From NCBI GenBank assembly GCA_959347315.1, contig OY365819.1:25263995-25327994 (forward strand): 64,000 bases of DNA, written 5' to 3'. Position numbers and translations under genes: made by a program. This document shows positions 22,046 through 33,100 of this stretch, one piece after another (within the stretch, counting starts at the first letter, position 1; every line of letters begins with the position of its first letter). Source of the DNA: Bimastos eiseni (Eukaryota > Annelida > Clitellata > Crassiclitellata > Lumbricidae). The notes under the pieces were generated by a model. It did no database searches. It was not told the origin of the DNA and was given only the letters and a program-made list of their open reading frames with translations.

Positions 22046-23123
22046 GCGAGACAGGTGGTCCGCAACAATATTTTTGGATCCAGGCCTGAACTTAAATTAT
22101 AATTTAAATTTCTGTAGGGCTTGGGCCCATCTCATGAGTTTCGAACTCTTAGAAACTGTTTCAGTGAGGAAGGACAGAGGATCGTGATCAGAATAGAGAG
22201 TTATGTCTAATAGAAAGATCCATGCCTTCAATTTCTTAAGCGCTCATCTCGTCGAGGCTTGCTACTTTGATGGGATCAGCCTTGATCTGTCCTGATCCGA
22301 TCACGTGACCGACAAACCTGGTCTGCGGCTGTGCAAGCGTGCACTTCTTCAGGTTTAAAGTGAACCCTGAAGCACGGATGACTTGAAAGAGTCTCTCGCG
22401 GTGCTCTACGTGATTTGATCACGAGGTTGATTATACGGAGACGTCGTCGACGAAGGGTTTCGTGAATCGATTGACGGGTTCAAGTACCTTGGCCACGCAG
22501 CGGATAAAAGAGTTCGACGCGGCCTTCAACCCAAAAGGCATCCTTTTGAACTCAAAGAGTCCCTGTTCGCAGACGAACGCTGACAACCATTGGGATTCGG
22601 TGTTCAGAGGGATCTGCCAGTACCCGGCTTTGGCGTCGAAACAGCTGATGTATTTTGCCCTACCTACTTTCTGTAGAACGTCATTGACGTCGGGCGTCGG
22701 ATAGCAGTCCCCTTCGGAGTAAGCATTCACGTGTCTATAATCGATCGCCAGTCTTACCCCCCTTGTCCTTGGTGTTCCATCAAGACGCATACGACAAGGC
22801 TTGCCATAGCGCTTGTTGATTCAGTTATGATTTTCTGATATAACATCTCTTTGATCTGCCGGGCGACCTCGGCGCGCAGCAATTCTGGCACGCGACGGAG
22901 TAAAACCGGGCTTTATCTTGATTGTATGCTGTTCTAATGTACATAAAGCCGGCTTCTCAGACAACAGATCTGCATATTTGTCTGTTAGCTCGAGGAATTG
23001 ACTAATCTCAGCGTCAGACAATTGAGCAGTTCGCCCTTCTTCAATTAAGGTGCTTGGTCGAGGTGCGACTCCTTCTGATGGATCGATCAATTGACCCGAA
23101 ATCACTGTCGTGATCATAAACAA
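22046..23123 (-). pseudogene. Gmr1-like reverse transcriptase and RNase H remnant
   Basis: Starts with the pre-RT segment (LSEKPALCTLEQHTIKIKPG), then after a frameshift near 22800 the core: VRLAIDYRHVNAYS, ISCFDAKAGYWQIPL (motif A), FEFKRMPFGLKAASNSF (motif B) and PFVDDVSV (motif C, usually YVDD). A stop follows. The thumb (FTLNLKKCTLAQPQTRFVGH) lies in another frame at 22270-22370. Only the end of RNase H remains (ITLYSDHDPLSFL, GSKNIVADHLSR), so roughly 100 or more residues between thumb and RNase H end are deleted. It copies RNA to DNA in intact relatives but is inactive here. Confidence 0.85.
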
Positions 23124-24434
23124 TGGAACAGTTATTTACAATCGCTTGCTGAAGCCTCTCGCTGAGTTTGCGCATTTTGTTAGCGTGGAGGTGTCTACGC
23201 CTACCTTCAAGCTCGACAATGTATGAATATGGGGACTTCACTTGGGTTACCACGCCTGGACCCTGCCAGCGATTATACGGCTTGGCGTTCTTGGAGTCCG
23301 AAGCTAACACAATCACCTTGGCTACCACTGCGTAGCGCCTATCTAGGCTTCGTAAGTTGTAATTCTCTATATAGCGTCTCTGTTCTAGGGTCGAATAATA
23401 CTCTGCATACAGAGCAGTCATCTCTAAATTCGACTTCAACTGTTGAAGATATTCTTTTCCAATGCTGAATGGTAATACTCGCTGCCCCACCCATGACTCC
23501 TTCAAGATGCTGAGGGGTCCCCTTGGCAATGTTCCATATACCAATGTATATGGGATAAATGGGATTGGGTTGTGGCTAATGGACGTTCCCTTAGACTCCA
23601 TAATACGAAGGGCAGCAACTTATGCCAACCATCTTGGCATAATTTGTAAATCATCCCCCTTAAGCTCGCAATGGCCCTCTCTACCGTTCCGCTGGCCTCT
23701 GGATGTCCGGAGGTATGGAACCTCGGGGTACATCCTAGACGTGTTAAAAACTCTTGAGTTAGCTTACTCGTAAAATTCGTACCATAGTCCGTGCAAATTA
23801 TCTGTGGCACAGAGAAGGTCATGAACATTTGCGAAAATGCTTCGTATACCGCCCGTGCGCTCATGCAGCGTAGCGGATATGCCATCAGCCTTCTTGAAAA
23901 CCGGTCGACAATCACTAAGGCATAATTGTATTCAGGCTTAGGAATCGAAGGGTCGTCCAACGGAATTAATGGGCCTATAAAATCGGCATTTACAAATGAC
24001 CATGGAATTTCGCCATTGCGAGGGATAGCTTGGATTGGAATGCGCTGATTGGTCTTCAGAGGTGCCCTCAACTGACCGATTGGGCAAGACGCACAATAAT
24101 CACGAATTAGATTGTCCATATTCGAAAACCAGAAGCTGTGGCGAATCCGATCCTTAGTGGACTTTAAAGCCATATGGCCTGAGAATGGCGCGTCGTGTGC
24201 CATTTTGAGAACGATTTCTACCCGTTCGACTGGAAGACAGAGCTGCATTACCTAATGGCCAACGATGCTTTCACGATGATGCAACAGTCCATGTTCGACA
24301 AAGAAGCCCCTCTTTCCTCGTTGGGCTAAATCAAAGGGTTCCTTCAGTGAAGAGCACTTCTGTTGTTCTAGTTTAAGGGTGTCGGCATCTGCTGTTCTCA
24401 TGCTTAAGTCCGTGGGTACGTCTTTCACGTCCAA
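23041..24434 (-). pseudogene. Gmr1-like integrase with HHCC and GPY/F modules
   Basis: In order: an N-terminal HHCC zinc module (HDAPFSGH...CASC, about 24060-24190) and the catalytic core with NADFIGPL, ICTDYGTNF and ASGTVERAIASLR supplying the D, D and E residues. A GPY/F module (RWQGPGVVTQVKSPYSYIVEL, about 23210-23280) follows. A stop near 24250 separates the first 60 codons, and a frameshift near 23570 separates core from C-terminal part (FVLWSLRERPLATT, then TLVYGTLPRGPLSILKESW). Integrases of this family insert the cDNA. Catalytic residues are kept but the frame is not. Confidence 0.88.
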
Positions 24435-24466
24435 AAAGCCTGTCTTATGTCCTTCAAAATTGACCG

Positions 24467-24815
24467 CTATACTGTGTAGTTAATAGCGTCCTTCAACAAT
24501 TTGCTTATTTGAGGAGTCAAATTTAATTCTTCTGGTAAGTCTGGAACAACAGCGAGCCATACTTTTACGCTGGGTGCTATGTTGACAAACCCTTGTGATT
24601 CGTCGACATCCGGTTTTAACTTCAAACGGATGACGTCACAGACCTGGGAAATTCTCTGTACACCCGTAATTTTGACCTGTTTCAATATTGTGGCCTTGAG
24701 GGGTTCTACCAATGACTTTCTCACGCACGCTATCTGTGATCCAGAGTCTTCAAGCGCGTTTACGCTCATGAGATTTTCGATTCGTACCTTGACGTATGGT
24801 CTAATGTGTAATTAG
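24467..24815 (-). pseudogene. Retroviral-type aspartic protease segment
   Basis: Contains ALEDSGSQIACVRKSLV, where DSG is the active-site triad of pepsin-like retrotransposon proteases. It lies directly after the gag zinc knuckle and before integrase, as expected. Flanking stops separate it from both neighbours. Confidence 0.7.
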
Positions 24816-25000
24816 TCAGCGTCTATGTAGATGTTTTGACTCTCAACTGTAGTGTCCTCTGAGATTTTCTCTACCCCTTCACTCACTACATTATTTATGC
24901 AGGCGTTACTCTGCAATGGGGCGACGCTTTCACTTCCGGTGTCGCCAGACGCACACACGTTGATGTGTACTGGCTTCCGGGTAGCGGTTTTATTCTGCGG

Positions 25001-26413
25001 GCAGTCACGTGCCCTGTGGAGTTCAGAAGAGCAAATAAAGCACAGGGCTTCTGCTTGGCCTTTTCTGCTGACGACTTAACACCCGACTCCCCTTTGTACT
25101 GGGTGCCTGTCTTCCACGTACGCGTGGCGTTGACAATGGCCTCATGACTAGTGCTGCCCCCGCTCACCGAGTTAGGTCGAGTTGGGCGGGACTCCAGGCG
25201 TGGGGTGCTACCGTGAACCCTGGGTGCTTCATACCCCGGTGGTGGGCGGCTAAATATGTGTCAATAGACCCCGCCAATTCGGCATGCGACAGCCACTTGA
25301 GTTTCTCTTCTGCTAATAAGTAGTCTAAACAACTGCTGCGCAACAGGTCTTTGATTCTATCTGCCACTAGCAAGCTAATCGTCTTTCAAACGATTCATCC
25401 ACCTGTCTGCTTCGCAGATAGTACATCAAGGCGCTGTGCAGCCTTGATGCCTATGATGAGTATGTTTCGTCGTTAGCTTTCTTCATATCTAAGAATTTAG
25501 CTCTCAATTGGACGGGACTTAGTCGATATTCACGTAGAATGCATTCTTTTAAGCGTGTATAATCAGAGAGGTCTACTTCAGAGAGACGCGAGACCAAGGC
25601 CTTCGCTTTCTCGCTTAGATTAGCCAGTAAGATCTTAGGCTGTAGGTCGGGTTCAATGGCACAAGAGTTGAATAGGCGTTAAGTAGTATCAAAGAAACAG
25701 TGTAGATCGGTGATTCGGCCGAGAACCTTGGTAGCATTCCTTTTAGAGAGTCGTTGCAAATTTTTACTCGCGCCATTAATGACTTCTGTGATGCTTCTGT
25801 TTCCCTATCCTCTAACTGTCCTTCTCCTTCCCTTCTCCACCGCATACTCTCCTCCTGCGCCCTCCTCCTCTCTCTTCTGTATTCACGTTCCTCTTCATAG
25901 TCTTTGTCCTCCCTTTTTTGTCTTCTAATCCTCTCTTCCTCCTCTCTCTCCTCTCTTCGTTTCTTCTCTGCCTTCAATTCTTCTCTTTCTTCCTCCTCTC
26001 TCTTCTCCTTTCGCTTCTTCTCTTCTTCCTCTCTTCTCTCCTTCTCTTCCTCTCTCCTCTCCTTCTAACCCTCTTTCCGTTTCTTTTCTACTCGTTCCTC
26101 CTCCTCTCTTCTTTCTCTTCTCTTCCTCTTTCCGATTCTTTTCTCTCCTCAATTCTTCTCTTTCCTCCTCCTCTCTTCTCTCCTTTCTCCTCTTCTCTTC
26201 TCTCAATTCCCCGTACTCTATTTCCTCTCTCCTCCGCCTTTCCTCATACTCTCTCTCTTCTCTCTCTAGTCTCCGTTTCCTCAGCGCACGTATAGCTATT
26301 ACGTCGCTCAGCTCCACTTCTGAGCTCTGGCTGAGAGAACCTTTACTCTCGCCAGTCTCTTCGATCGATTCTGGGTCATCGGACCATGCTCGAATAAGCT
26401 GGGCCCAGTCCAT
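25001..26413 (-). pseudogene. Gmr1-like gag: charged N-terminal region, capsid, zinc knuckle
   Basis: From the ATG at 26413 (MDWAQLIRAWSDD) the protein soon becomes a run of about 150 residues that is almost all Arg, Glu and Lys, a likely long charged helix. It continues past a frameshift into DSLKGMLPRFS, then a capsid-like helical part (KILLANLSEKAKALVSRL, YTRLKECILREYRLSPVQLR; LKE...REY as in SCAN/gag capsids). Two stops and a frameshift lie near 25380-25460. A CCHC zinc knuckle, CFICSSELHRARDC (C-x2-C-x4-H-x4-C), lies at 25001-25042. Gag forms the particle and binds the RNA. It is broken here. Confidence 0.75.
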
Positions 26414-26969
26414 CTGCGATCACAGCTGCCTCGTGACCTGCCTTGGTCAAGCAGGTCACCAGCTGTTCGCTTGTCATTTTCCGAGCGCTTGCTCATCTTT
26501 GGGGCCTTGTCTGTCCATTTTTACCAGACGTACCCTCCACTAATACACAATGGCACAAATATATAAACAATCACACACCTAGCAAGTACCAAATACTCTT
26601 CCGCCTTACTCGACGAAGAAAAGGCTACAGGCAGGCGCTGTAGAATCCTGTTCTATCGCCTAACCTGTCTCGGCTTATCGCCTCGGAAGTTCACACTATC
26701 AGACACACGTATACAGGGTCCTACCTTGCACCGTTGGCTGCCTCGTGTCGTCACTTCCGCTCGATCTCGTATCGATGTGCTCTCTTCCGTCGTTGCGTCT
26801 CGACCGCCCTCTGGTGAGGTGTCGAATCTTTCGGCTGTCGTCTGCTTGGTCGTCGTTGATGCCCGTCGGGGCTCCCGTGTAGATGTCGCTGCTGTGCTGG
26901 CGTTTCTCCCAAGCATCGAAAGTGCTTCTTCGTCGTCTGCTGGCGATTCTATCGACTGCTCCAATGTGG

Positions 26970-27677
26970 CGGGTTTCTCTCTCTCGCCAACTCCTTCTTC
27001 TAGATGACGAGAGTACCGCCGGTTCTTTCCTCTATCACCAAGCTCAGCAACACGACACACTTGATGGTCTTAATATGTGTATAGATTAATGATATATATA
27101 CACACCACTCATCCTATCTACACTTACTGAAATTATTAGTGTCCTTTTAGAAATGTTTCCCTGGTTTACGTTGGAGACGGGATTCCCAACTACGTTGATT
27201 ACCCTTATCGTCAAAACGACCTAACGTCTCCCCCAGTTTCCAAACAAGTCCCTATTCCTTCCCTTGCTACACTAAAAGAGCCCTTCTAGAGGGGATTTCC
27301 TTCGCCCTCCCAAACGCAAAACTCGTATCTCTATTGGACGAAAAATCACCTGCTGAAACTATTCCTAAACCGGGTTGGTCGGATCTTGATGTCCCTAGCA
27401 TAACGTCAATCACTAGGGGCGTACAGTTAATGTTTGACTAGCGACTGTTGTGGCTGGGGCTTGCCAGTGTCATAGACAGGCAACAGGTCCCAGAGATCGA
27501 ATTTCATTAATATCGTTATACCGCCTAGTGGGTTGCGCCATTCGTATCGGAATTGTCCCCTATTCATGATCCGTGTCAATCAACCGGTCCAGACCAAATC
27601 TTCAACTGATTCATGAATTTCTTGTCTGGGTCGTAGAGATGGAAGGGACTGTCGGCTCTGACATCTGCCTCGCGATG
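26970..27677 (-). repeat. 5' LTR of the Gmr1-like element
   Basis: Partner of 20952-21662. An AT-rich TATATATA stretch near 27090 would suit a promoter, and this is the patch where the two LTRs differ most. Confidence 0.8.
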
Positions 27678-28600
27678 CCAGTGAACGAATTCTCGAATGA
27701 ATGAAGAAAAATGACAAAATTTGGAATTTCACCGATTAACTAGTATTTAAGTGAAATGCGCTGTAAAATAGTATTGGAGCAGCGTTGCCAGAGGCAGTGA
27801 ATCACATAGAGTGCAGGCCTACTTACTGTTTGTACAAACATGGATAAAGCTTAAATAGATTCTTTGAATGTTTGCATTAAACATCATTTTGAAGATGATA
27901 ATTTTCATCAGACAGAATGCATTGCAAATGGAAAGCACGAGGTAGACATGAAGCGCTTTCGAATAGTAGGCCTAACATTCCTTCATTTAGTTATTGAGGC
28001 GTCCCCTCAAGAAGACTACTTAGTGGCGGTTACAACCTCAGCACGGCTGAAATGAGGAATATAAAGTGGAGAGCAGAACACATGAGATAATATTATTGTT
28101 TTAGAAAGAAGCGAAGGTCAAGATGGGCCATTACGCTTGAGGATACGGTAAAAGGCCGGTAGATTGTTCCTAGGGAGTTGCGTAGCGCTATAAATTCATG
28201 TAGATGTTGAGATGTAATTTTTCGAGTGTTAATGTACGTTGCTGAGAAAATAGACTCTTCGACGATTGATGGTCGGCATAAGATGCCTACCATTAACCGT
28301 CGAAGAGTTCAATGACCGCGTAGGGGCGGGAGATAATCGAGCGTACCCATGACGTCACAGTCTGCATGAAGTCAGATGTGCATTAAAATTGTGCGCACCC
28401 ATCGATAACGCTCAGTTAGCAGAACTAATGGCGCAGCAACAAGCCTTGTCTGCGCAACCAAGAACATGCAAAGGTTCATTTCTTAAGGGATATCCATAAA
28501 ATCGTCCCCTAAATCCCTAGGGCGAAGTTTGTCGCATAATGATGAGGAAAAAACGATCGCGCCCTGAGTCAATGTTTACAATCAGAAGAGCGACCTATTA
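27678..28600. other. Stretch without a recognised gene
   Basis: Contains one imperfect 26-bp hairpin (28254-28308). A short ORF at 27864 has a weak HF..D.F pattern that I did not accept as a domain. Confidence 0.4.
28254..28308. repeat. Hairpin, 26-bp stem with three mismatches, 3-nt loop
   Basis: 28254-28279 pairs with 28283-28308 at 23 of 26 positions. Confidence 0.85.
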
Positions 28601-28608
28601 TTCTTTAT

Positions 28609-28989
28609 TTATTTTGCAATAAAACAAACTCTGTTTATTCCATAAAATTTATACTTCCAACCTCCTCCGCATTCTATGATCCTAGCAACAATTTTCTGGT
28701 TGGTTTGTCGAAGACATTTGACGAAATTTGATATATTTGCTTCGTCGAAGTATTTCGTGAGGTATAAAAGTTCGGCGTTTCTCTCTCTCTTTGAACGCTG
28801 TCGTTGAATGAAGTGACTTTGTTCTTCCGTTATGCAATCGAGAGACAACAGTGAAGCAATAAGATCGTCATTTGGTTTAATATTATCCATGAGATAATCT
28901 TTGTTGTTTCGAAAGATTGCATTTCGTTTCTTTATTTTATTATAGAAATCTAAAAGACACAAACTATTACTACTTGTGAATGGCGTCAT
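28609..28989 (-). CDS. CARD (death-fold) protein or first exon
   Basis: From the ATG at 28989 the frame is open for 126 codons. Residues about 24-108 have the layout of a six-helix caspase-recruitment domain: FRNNKDYLMDNIKPNDDLIASLL, CITEEQSHFIQ, RNAELLYLTKYF and FVKCLRQTNQKIVARIIE. CARDs assemble by CARD-CARD contacts in apoptosis and innate signalling. If unspliced, the product is 126 aa and the stop overlaps an AATAAA signal. Alternatively GT at 28661-28660 (GAG/GTTGGA) is a donor; the exon would then be 28662-28989, end in phase 1, and fit the propeller exon at 20612-19729 to give about 403 aa. The weak donor leaves both readings open. Confidence 0.65.
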   Translation of the reverse strand: MTPFTSSNSLCLLDFYNKIKKRNAIFRNNKDYLMDNIKPNDDLIASLLSLDCITEEQSHFIQRQRSKRERNAELLYLTKYFDEANISNFVKCLRQTNQKIVARIIECGGGWKYKFYGINRVCFIAK

Positions 28990-29318
28990 AGCCTTATTAA
29001 TTGGAGCAAAGCATTATCATGAGCAATAGAGTTTTAATCAAAGTTACTAGAGCTCTCTCTGAAAGTGGACGTAAGTGATGATGTTGATTCAACTGTAACA
29101 AGTAAAAGTATAAACATGTGTTTTGGGGACCCTCTTTTATTGACTTTGGTAATCTGGTTGTTGGCGCAATCGATCCGTTTCCTTAAGAGATCATTTGTGA
29201 TGTAAATTTGCCGGAGTGGAGCTCGTCAAGGAGGACTCGCTTGAGTGGTTAAACGAGATTTAATTTTTTGGATTTTTGTCATTTTTCCCCCAATTTTAAA
29301 GTTATATCCTTAAAATTT

Positions 29319-29358
29319 CATACATTGCATTGTCACGCAAGCGTGAAATGTATGAAAA
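29319..29358. repeat. Bulged hairpin
   Basis: TTTCATACATT pairs with AATGTATGAAA around an inner TCACGC-AA-GCGTGA stem, with a 6-nt bulge on one side. Confidence 0.7.
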
Positions 29359-29704
29359 ATTTAAGCTCTGTAGGTCGACGCGACCATACGGAAAAAAGAG
29401 TTGAAAGAACTCCGACGATTCGTCCATTACATACTTTACTGAAAAAGTGCGAAGTTAAAGCTGCTGCTCTGCGCCTGGCCTTCGAGTGGTGCTTTAAAAG
29501 CATGGGGATTAAGGTCAGCACAATTTTTTACGCCGCAACATATAATTATCATCGAAAATAATTTGCCCGAGGTTAATATGAACCTAAATTGAACTTTGTT
29601 TACATAGAATTGATAACGTTGATTCAATTAGAAAAGCATTCAAGCCTCGGTGAATGACTCGTCTTTAAAAATGCTAATATCTAATTTTCAAGCACTGCTG
29701 CTCA

Positions 29705-29765
29705 TAAGATATGTAGATCGATGCCTGCCATAACCCCTATGGCAGGCATCGATCTACGTATCTTA
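29705..29765. repeat. Hairpin, 27-bp stem with one wobble, 7-nt loop
   Basis: 29705-29731 pairs with 29739-29765 at 26 of 27 positions; the odd position is a G/T change. The loop is AACCCCT. Confidence 0.92.
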
Positions 29766-30199
29766 TATTTTATCTTTATATTTTGATATCAATTTATGAT
29801 TCCTATTTTAATTGCAAACAAGTCAATTGATAAATTCTTTAAAAACGAGCAGATTTGCGACCACTTCAATTATGCGCACTCACATCATCATCAACAACAT
29901 CATGATCAACACCATTATAATTACCATCCTATACATACAATTGCATAAGGCATTTATAGGAATGCTGCAACGGGGCAGTTGCTGGTCCTTCCGTCTGGAA
30001 CACAGCCCCCTTAGAGATGCGACATTGCGACTGTAGGGCCTAATGCGCCTGTGTGTAGATTAACAAGTTGCTTAAGACTGATTTTGTGTTGCCGTGGCAG
30101 CTCCACTGAATTACTTCGTAAACCTTAATAATGAATGAATGAATGAACTACCTACCCATACCTACCTACCTGCATGATAATAATGACACTATAATGAGA

Positions 30200-33100
30200 T
30201 TATAATGACATTTTATGCAAGAATTCTAGGTGAGTGAATTTGACACTAATACTTGGTCGAAAATTTTGCGGACCTTTCAGATGACGCCAGATTGCCTTCT
30301 TGAACCGTTGTCTGGTCATTCTTCGATTGAAGCAAACGTCGACTCCTAAGAGAGACCTGATAACTTCTTCGTCTCTCTGTTTTGTCCATGAATTCAATAT
30401 CCAGTGTAGATAGGACTTATGTAAGATAATATCCATCATTTCCATCGGAAGATCGTACAACTTATAGATGCAAATAGATGCATATTAACACTGAGTAATT
30501 TGATGCTATGATTTGTAGATAGATAATTTAATGATGAACATCGAACAAATAATTATCTTAGGATAGATGTCAACAGTTAAGACTCAGCTTAAATTAGTGC
30601 ACTTAAAAAGATTTATCTGTTCGCCAAATATACAAAGCATGATTTAACAATATTTTACCGAGTGCAAAATACACCAAACTAAACTTCACAGCTATGACCT
30701 TGTCTGGTGCTAAAGGAATATTCTAGGATATCATATATTCATGATTCCATCTCAAAGGTAATCGCGTTAGCTTCAGTCAAGTCTACTTTGCCTATAAATG
30801 TTGTCCTATTGCTTGCTAGATATGGTCGTTTCTCTTATCTCTGGTAATAAAAATGTCATTGGTTCCTCAGACCTAACATAATCGGTACTATAATATAATA
30901 ATAAATTAATAATACAATCAGATTTAAATTCTTGAAATTTGATATCGCCGTTCTTCCAACATCTTTTGCTCAGAAGTGCACACGCCTCGACGTCGCAGTT
31001 GCAGTTGTAATGCAGAGCAATTGTGCGCAAAGGACTTGCTCAAGGTCCCTACACAGTGACTGACGCCTCGGACGAGGGTCGAACCCGCTCACTCAGCGCA
31101 CACTGAGTGTTAAGGGACTACCGCTCTAACCGATCAGCCACCATGCCACACTGATAATATAGCATGACTGATTTATACAACAACAGTGAGGAGTTGGCAT
31201 TTCTCTTCCTCTGAATATCGCGAATATTCAATGATCAATGGTTGGCCTACTCAAAACGACTGACTTGTCACGTATACGAAATATTTCAGAAAGGAAGGAG
31301 ATCGGCCACGCCGACATTTAAAAATTGTGCCATCCATCCACTGTCACAGTGCTTTCAAAGATTAGGCATTACTATGGGGAGATGTATATGCCTCCACTGT
31401 AAGGGTGCCAGTATGAGGCTTTTAATTTATTGTTGTATTTTTATACTATTTTACTAATTTATCCCAAGTAAATTAGAATATGTGACACAGTGTTTTTTCT
31501 GGCGGAACGAAAAATGCACAAAGCATCAGTCTATGAACCGTTTCAAGAACCTACCGTTGTACTAGAGTAACTGTGCGAAGCTTTATTTTGTTCATCTGTT
31601 TCTTTCAGCAGTCTCTGATGTTTCATTTAAAATACAAACATAGGAATTTTTTCAGATTTTTATCGTGATCATGGCTGTCTTAAAGTTAAATTCGACTTCT
31701 GTAACAATTTTGCAACAAGCCGATCACACTGCGGCTGCAATCATGCTGCAATTTTCCAGTTTTAAATTAAAAGACGCTGGCTTTATCATTCTTCAGTTGG
31801 TGCATGAAAAATGTCTAATGCACATACATATTGTCTATAATAAAATGCAGTTAAGAGGTTTTTATAAGTAGGCCTAATGGATAATGGATATGGCCATATT
31901 ATGGCCATATCCATTATCCATGGAACCTAAAAACTGCTATTTTATGAACTGAACAGAAAGATATTCTCCAGCTTGCTGTCATTTAATGTAGGCCTACTTG
32001 ACTTATAGCAGTACTAAACTCATAAAATACCAAATCCCACTATCATATAACTACAACCGAGGTATAAATCAGAGTCCTAGTTATACGATGGATGGTTTAT
32101 ATTCTCATTTGTTACCTCGTGGTTCCGTGTGGTGTGAGTTGTGGCCACCTCTGCTTTCTTGAACTTAGCGAAAGTTTGAAGACATTATTCTTAAAAATAT
32201 GTGGAGTATATATATATACATATATATATATAAATATATATATATAATTTGCTTCTTCTGCATTAAATGATAGGGTCTACGCTTGATAGAAATGGTGCAT
32301 GTGCAGAAATGGTGCATGCGCAATAGGAGAAGGATGGCACTAGTGCTTAACTCAACAGAATGCTGCTGTCCGACTAATCGGTGGAATTCCAAAACTTGGT
32401 CACATCTCTTCTTCCACTTGTAAATCCCTTCACTACTGGCGGCGCTGGCTTTGAAAATTTGGTGCGCATTAGTGGCAATAGGCCCATGTTCCGCACATGA
32501 TATTCATTTAAAACATATTGAAAGAAAGATGTACCCTGAATTCGTTATAGTTGATCTTTTATCTTTCTTTTGGTAAGCAATTGCGTATTTGGCTTCCATG
32601 CAGCTCCTCCACTAACCTTCACTGGCTCCCAGCCCCTAATCGCATTTGTCTCAAAACCTTTGCGTTGATGCGTAACTGTCTCCTTGAGTCTGCCTCGCCT
32701 ACCTTCTGGCCCTCGGCACTAGGGTCTCCTCTATTCCGCACCGAGTTTCCCTTCGTTCCTCTGTCCGTGGATTTCTAGTGGTTCCCCTCATGCGCTCTGC
32801 CACGGCCCAAACCAGGAGCTTCGCCTACGTGGGTCTCACCAGCTATTCCGACTGGTGGGATCCACCCAGCTTTCTCTTCTGCTGCCTTCCGGAAGCGCCA
32901 GAAGACTTTCCTGTTTTCCGTTTAGCTGTGCGTTGAGTCATGAGCGCATCTGATTCGAGTGGCAATATATAAGTGCTCCATTACATTACATATGAATCCC
33001 CAATGCAAATTAACGGCATTCTGAAGTCTTAGGCTTGGTTACAAAACTGACTAAATATATCTTTTGTGGTGCAATTGGTAGTTCTATTCAAGAAGACAAG

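Larger units (their letters stand above)
20952..27677 (-). mobile_element. Gmr1-like Ty3/gypsy LTR retrotransposon, defective
   Basis: Direct repeats of about 0.71 kb (20952-21662 and 26970-27677) bound 5.3 kb of internal sequence read on the minus strand. Order: charged gag, zinc knuckle, protease, integrase, GPY/F segment, reverse transcriptase, RNase H remnant. Integrase before reverse transcriptase is the Gmr1 arrangement (Atlantic cod Gmr1 and relatives), unlike ordinary gypsy elements. Every coding part has stops or frameshifts and RNase H is internally deleted. I could not find clear TG..CA ends, a target duplication, a primer-binding site or a polypurine tract, so the exact ends are uncertain by a few bases. 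It interrupts the interval between the CARD and propeller exons. Confidence 0.85.

Noticed and set aside
25918..26295. Ser/Leu/Phe-rich ORF on the plus strand
   Set aside because: It is the antisense of the purine-rich gag segment.
26653..27060. 135-codon ORF crossing the inner LTR border
   Set aside because: Its first part lies in LTR sequence and it shows no gag or protease features, so it is probably non-coding leader.
27864..28055. THAP-like pattern (CIKHHFEDDNF)
   Set aside because: Only one weak block, with an extra His between key residues and no N-terminal zinc ligands nearby.
29705..29765. miRNA precursor
   Set aside because: The stem is nearly perfect and the loop very short, unlike typical animal precursors, and there is no small-RNA evidence.
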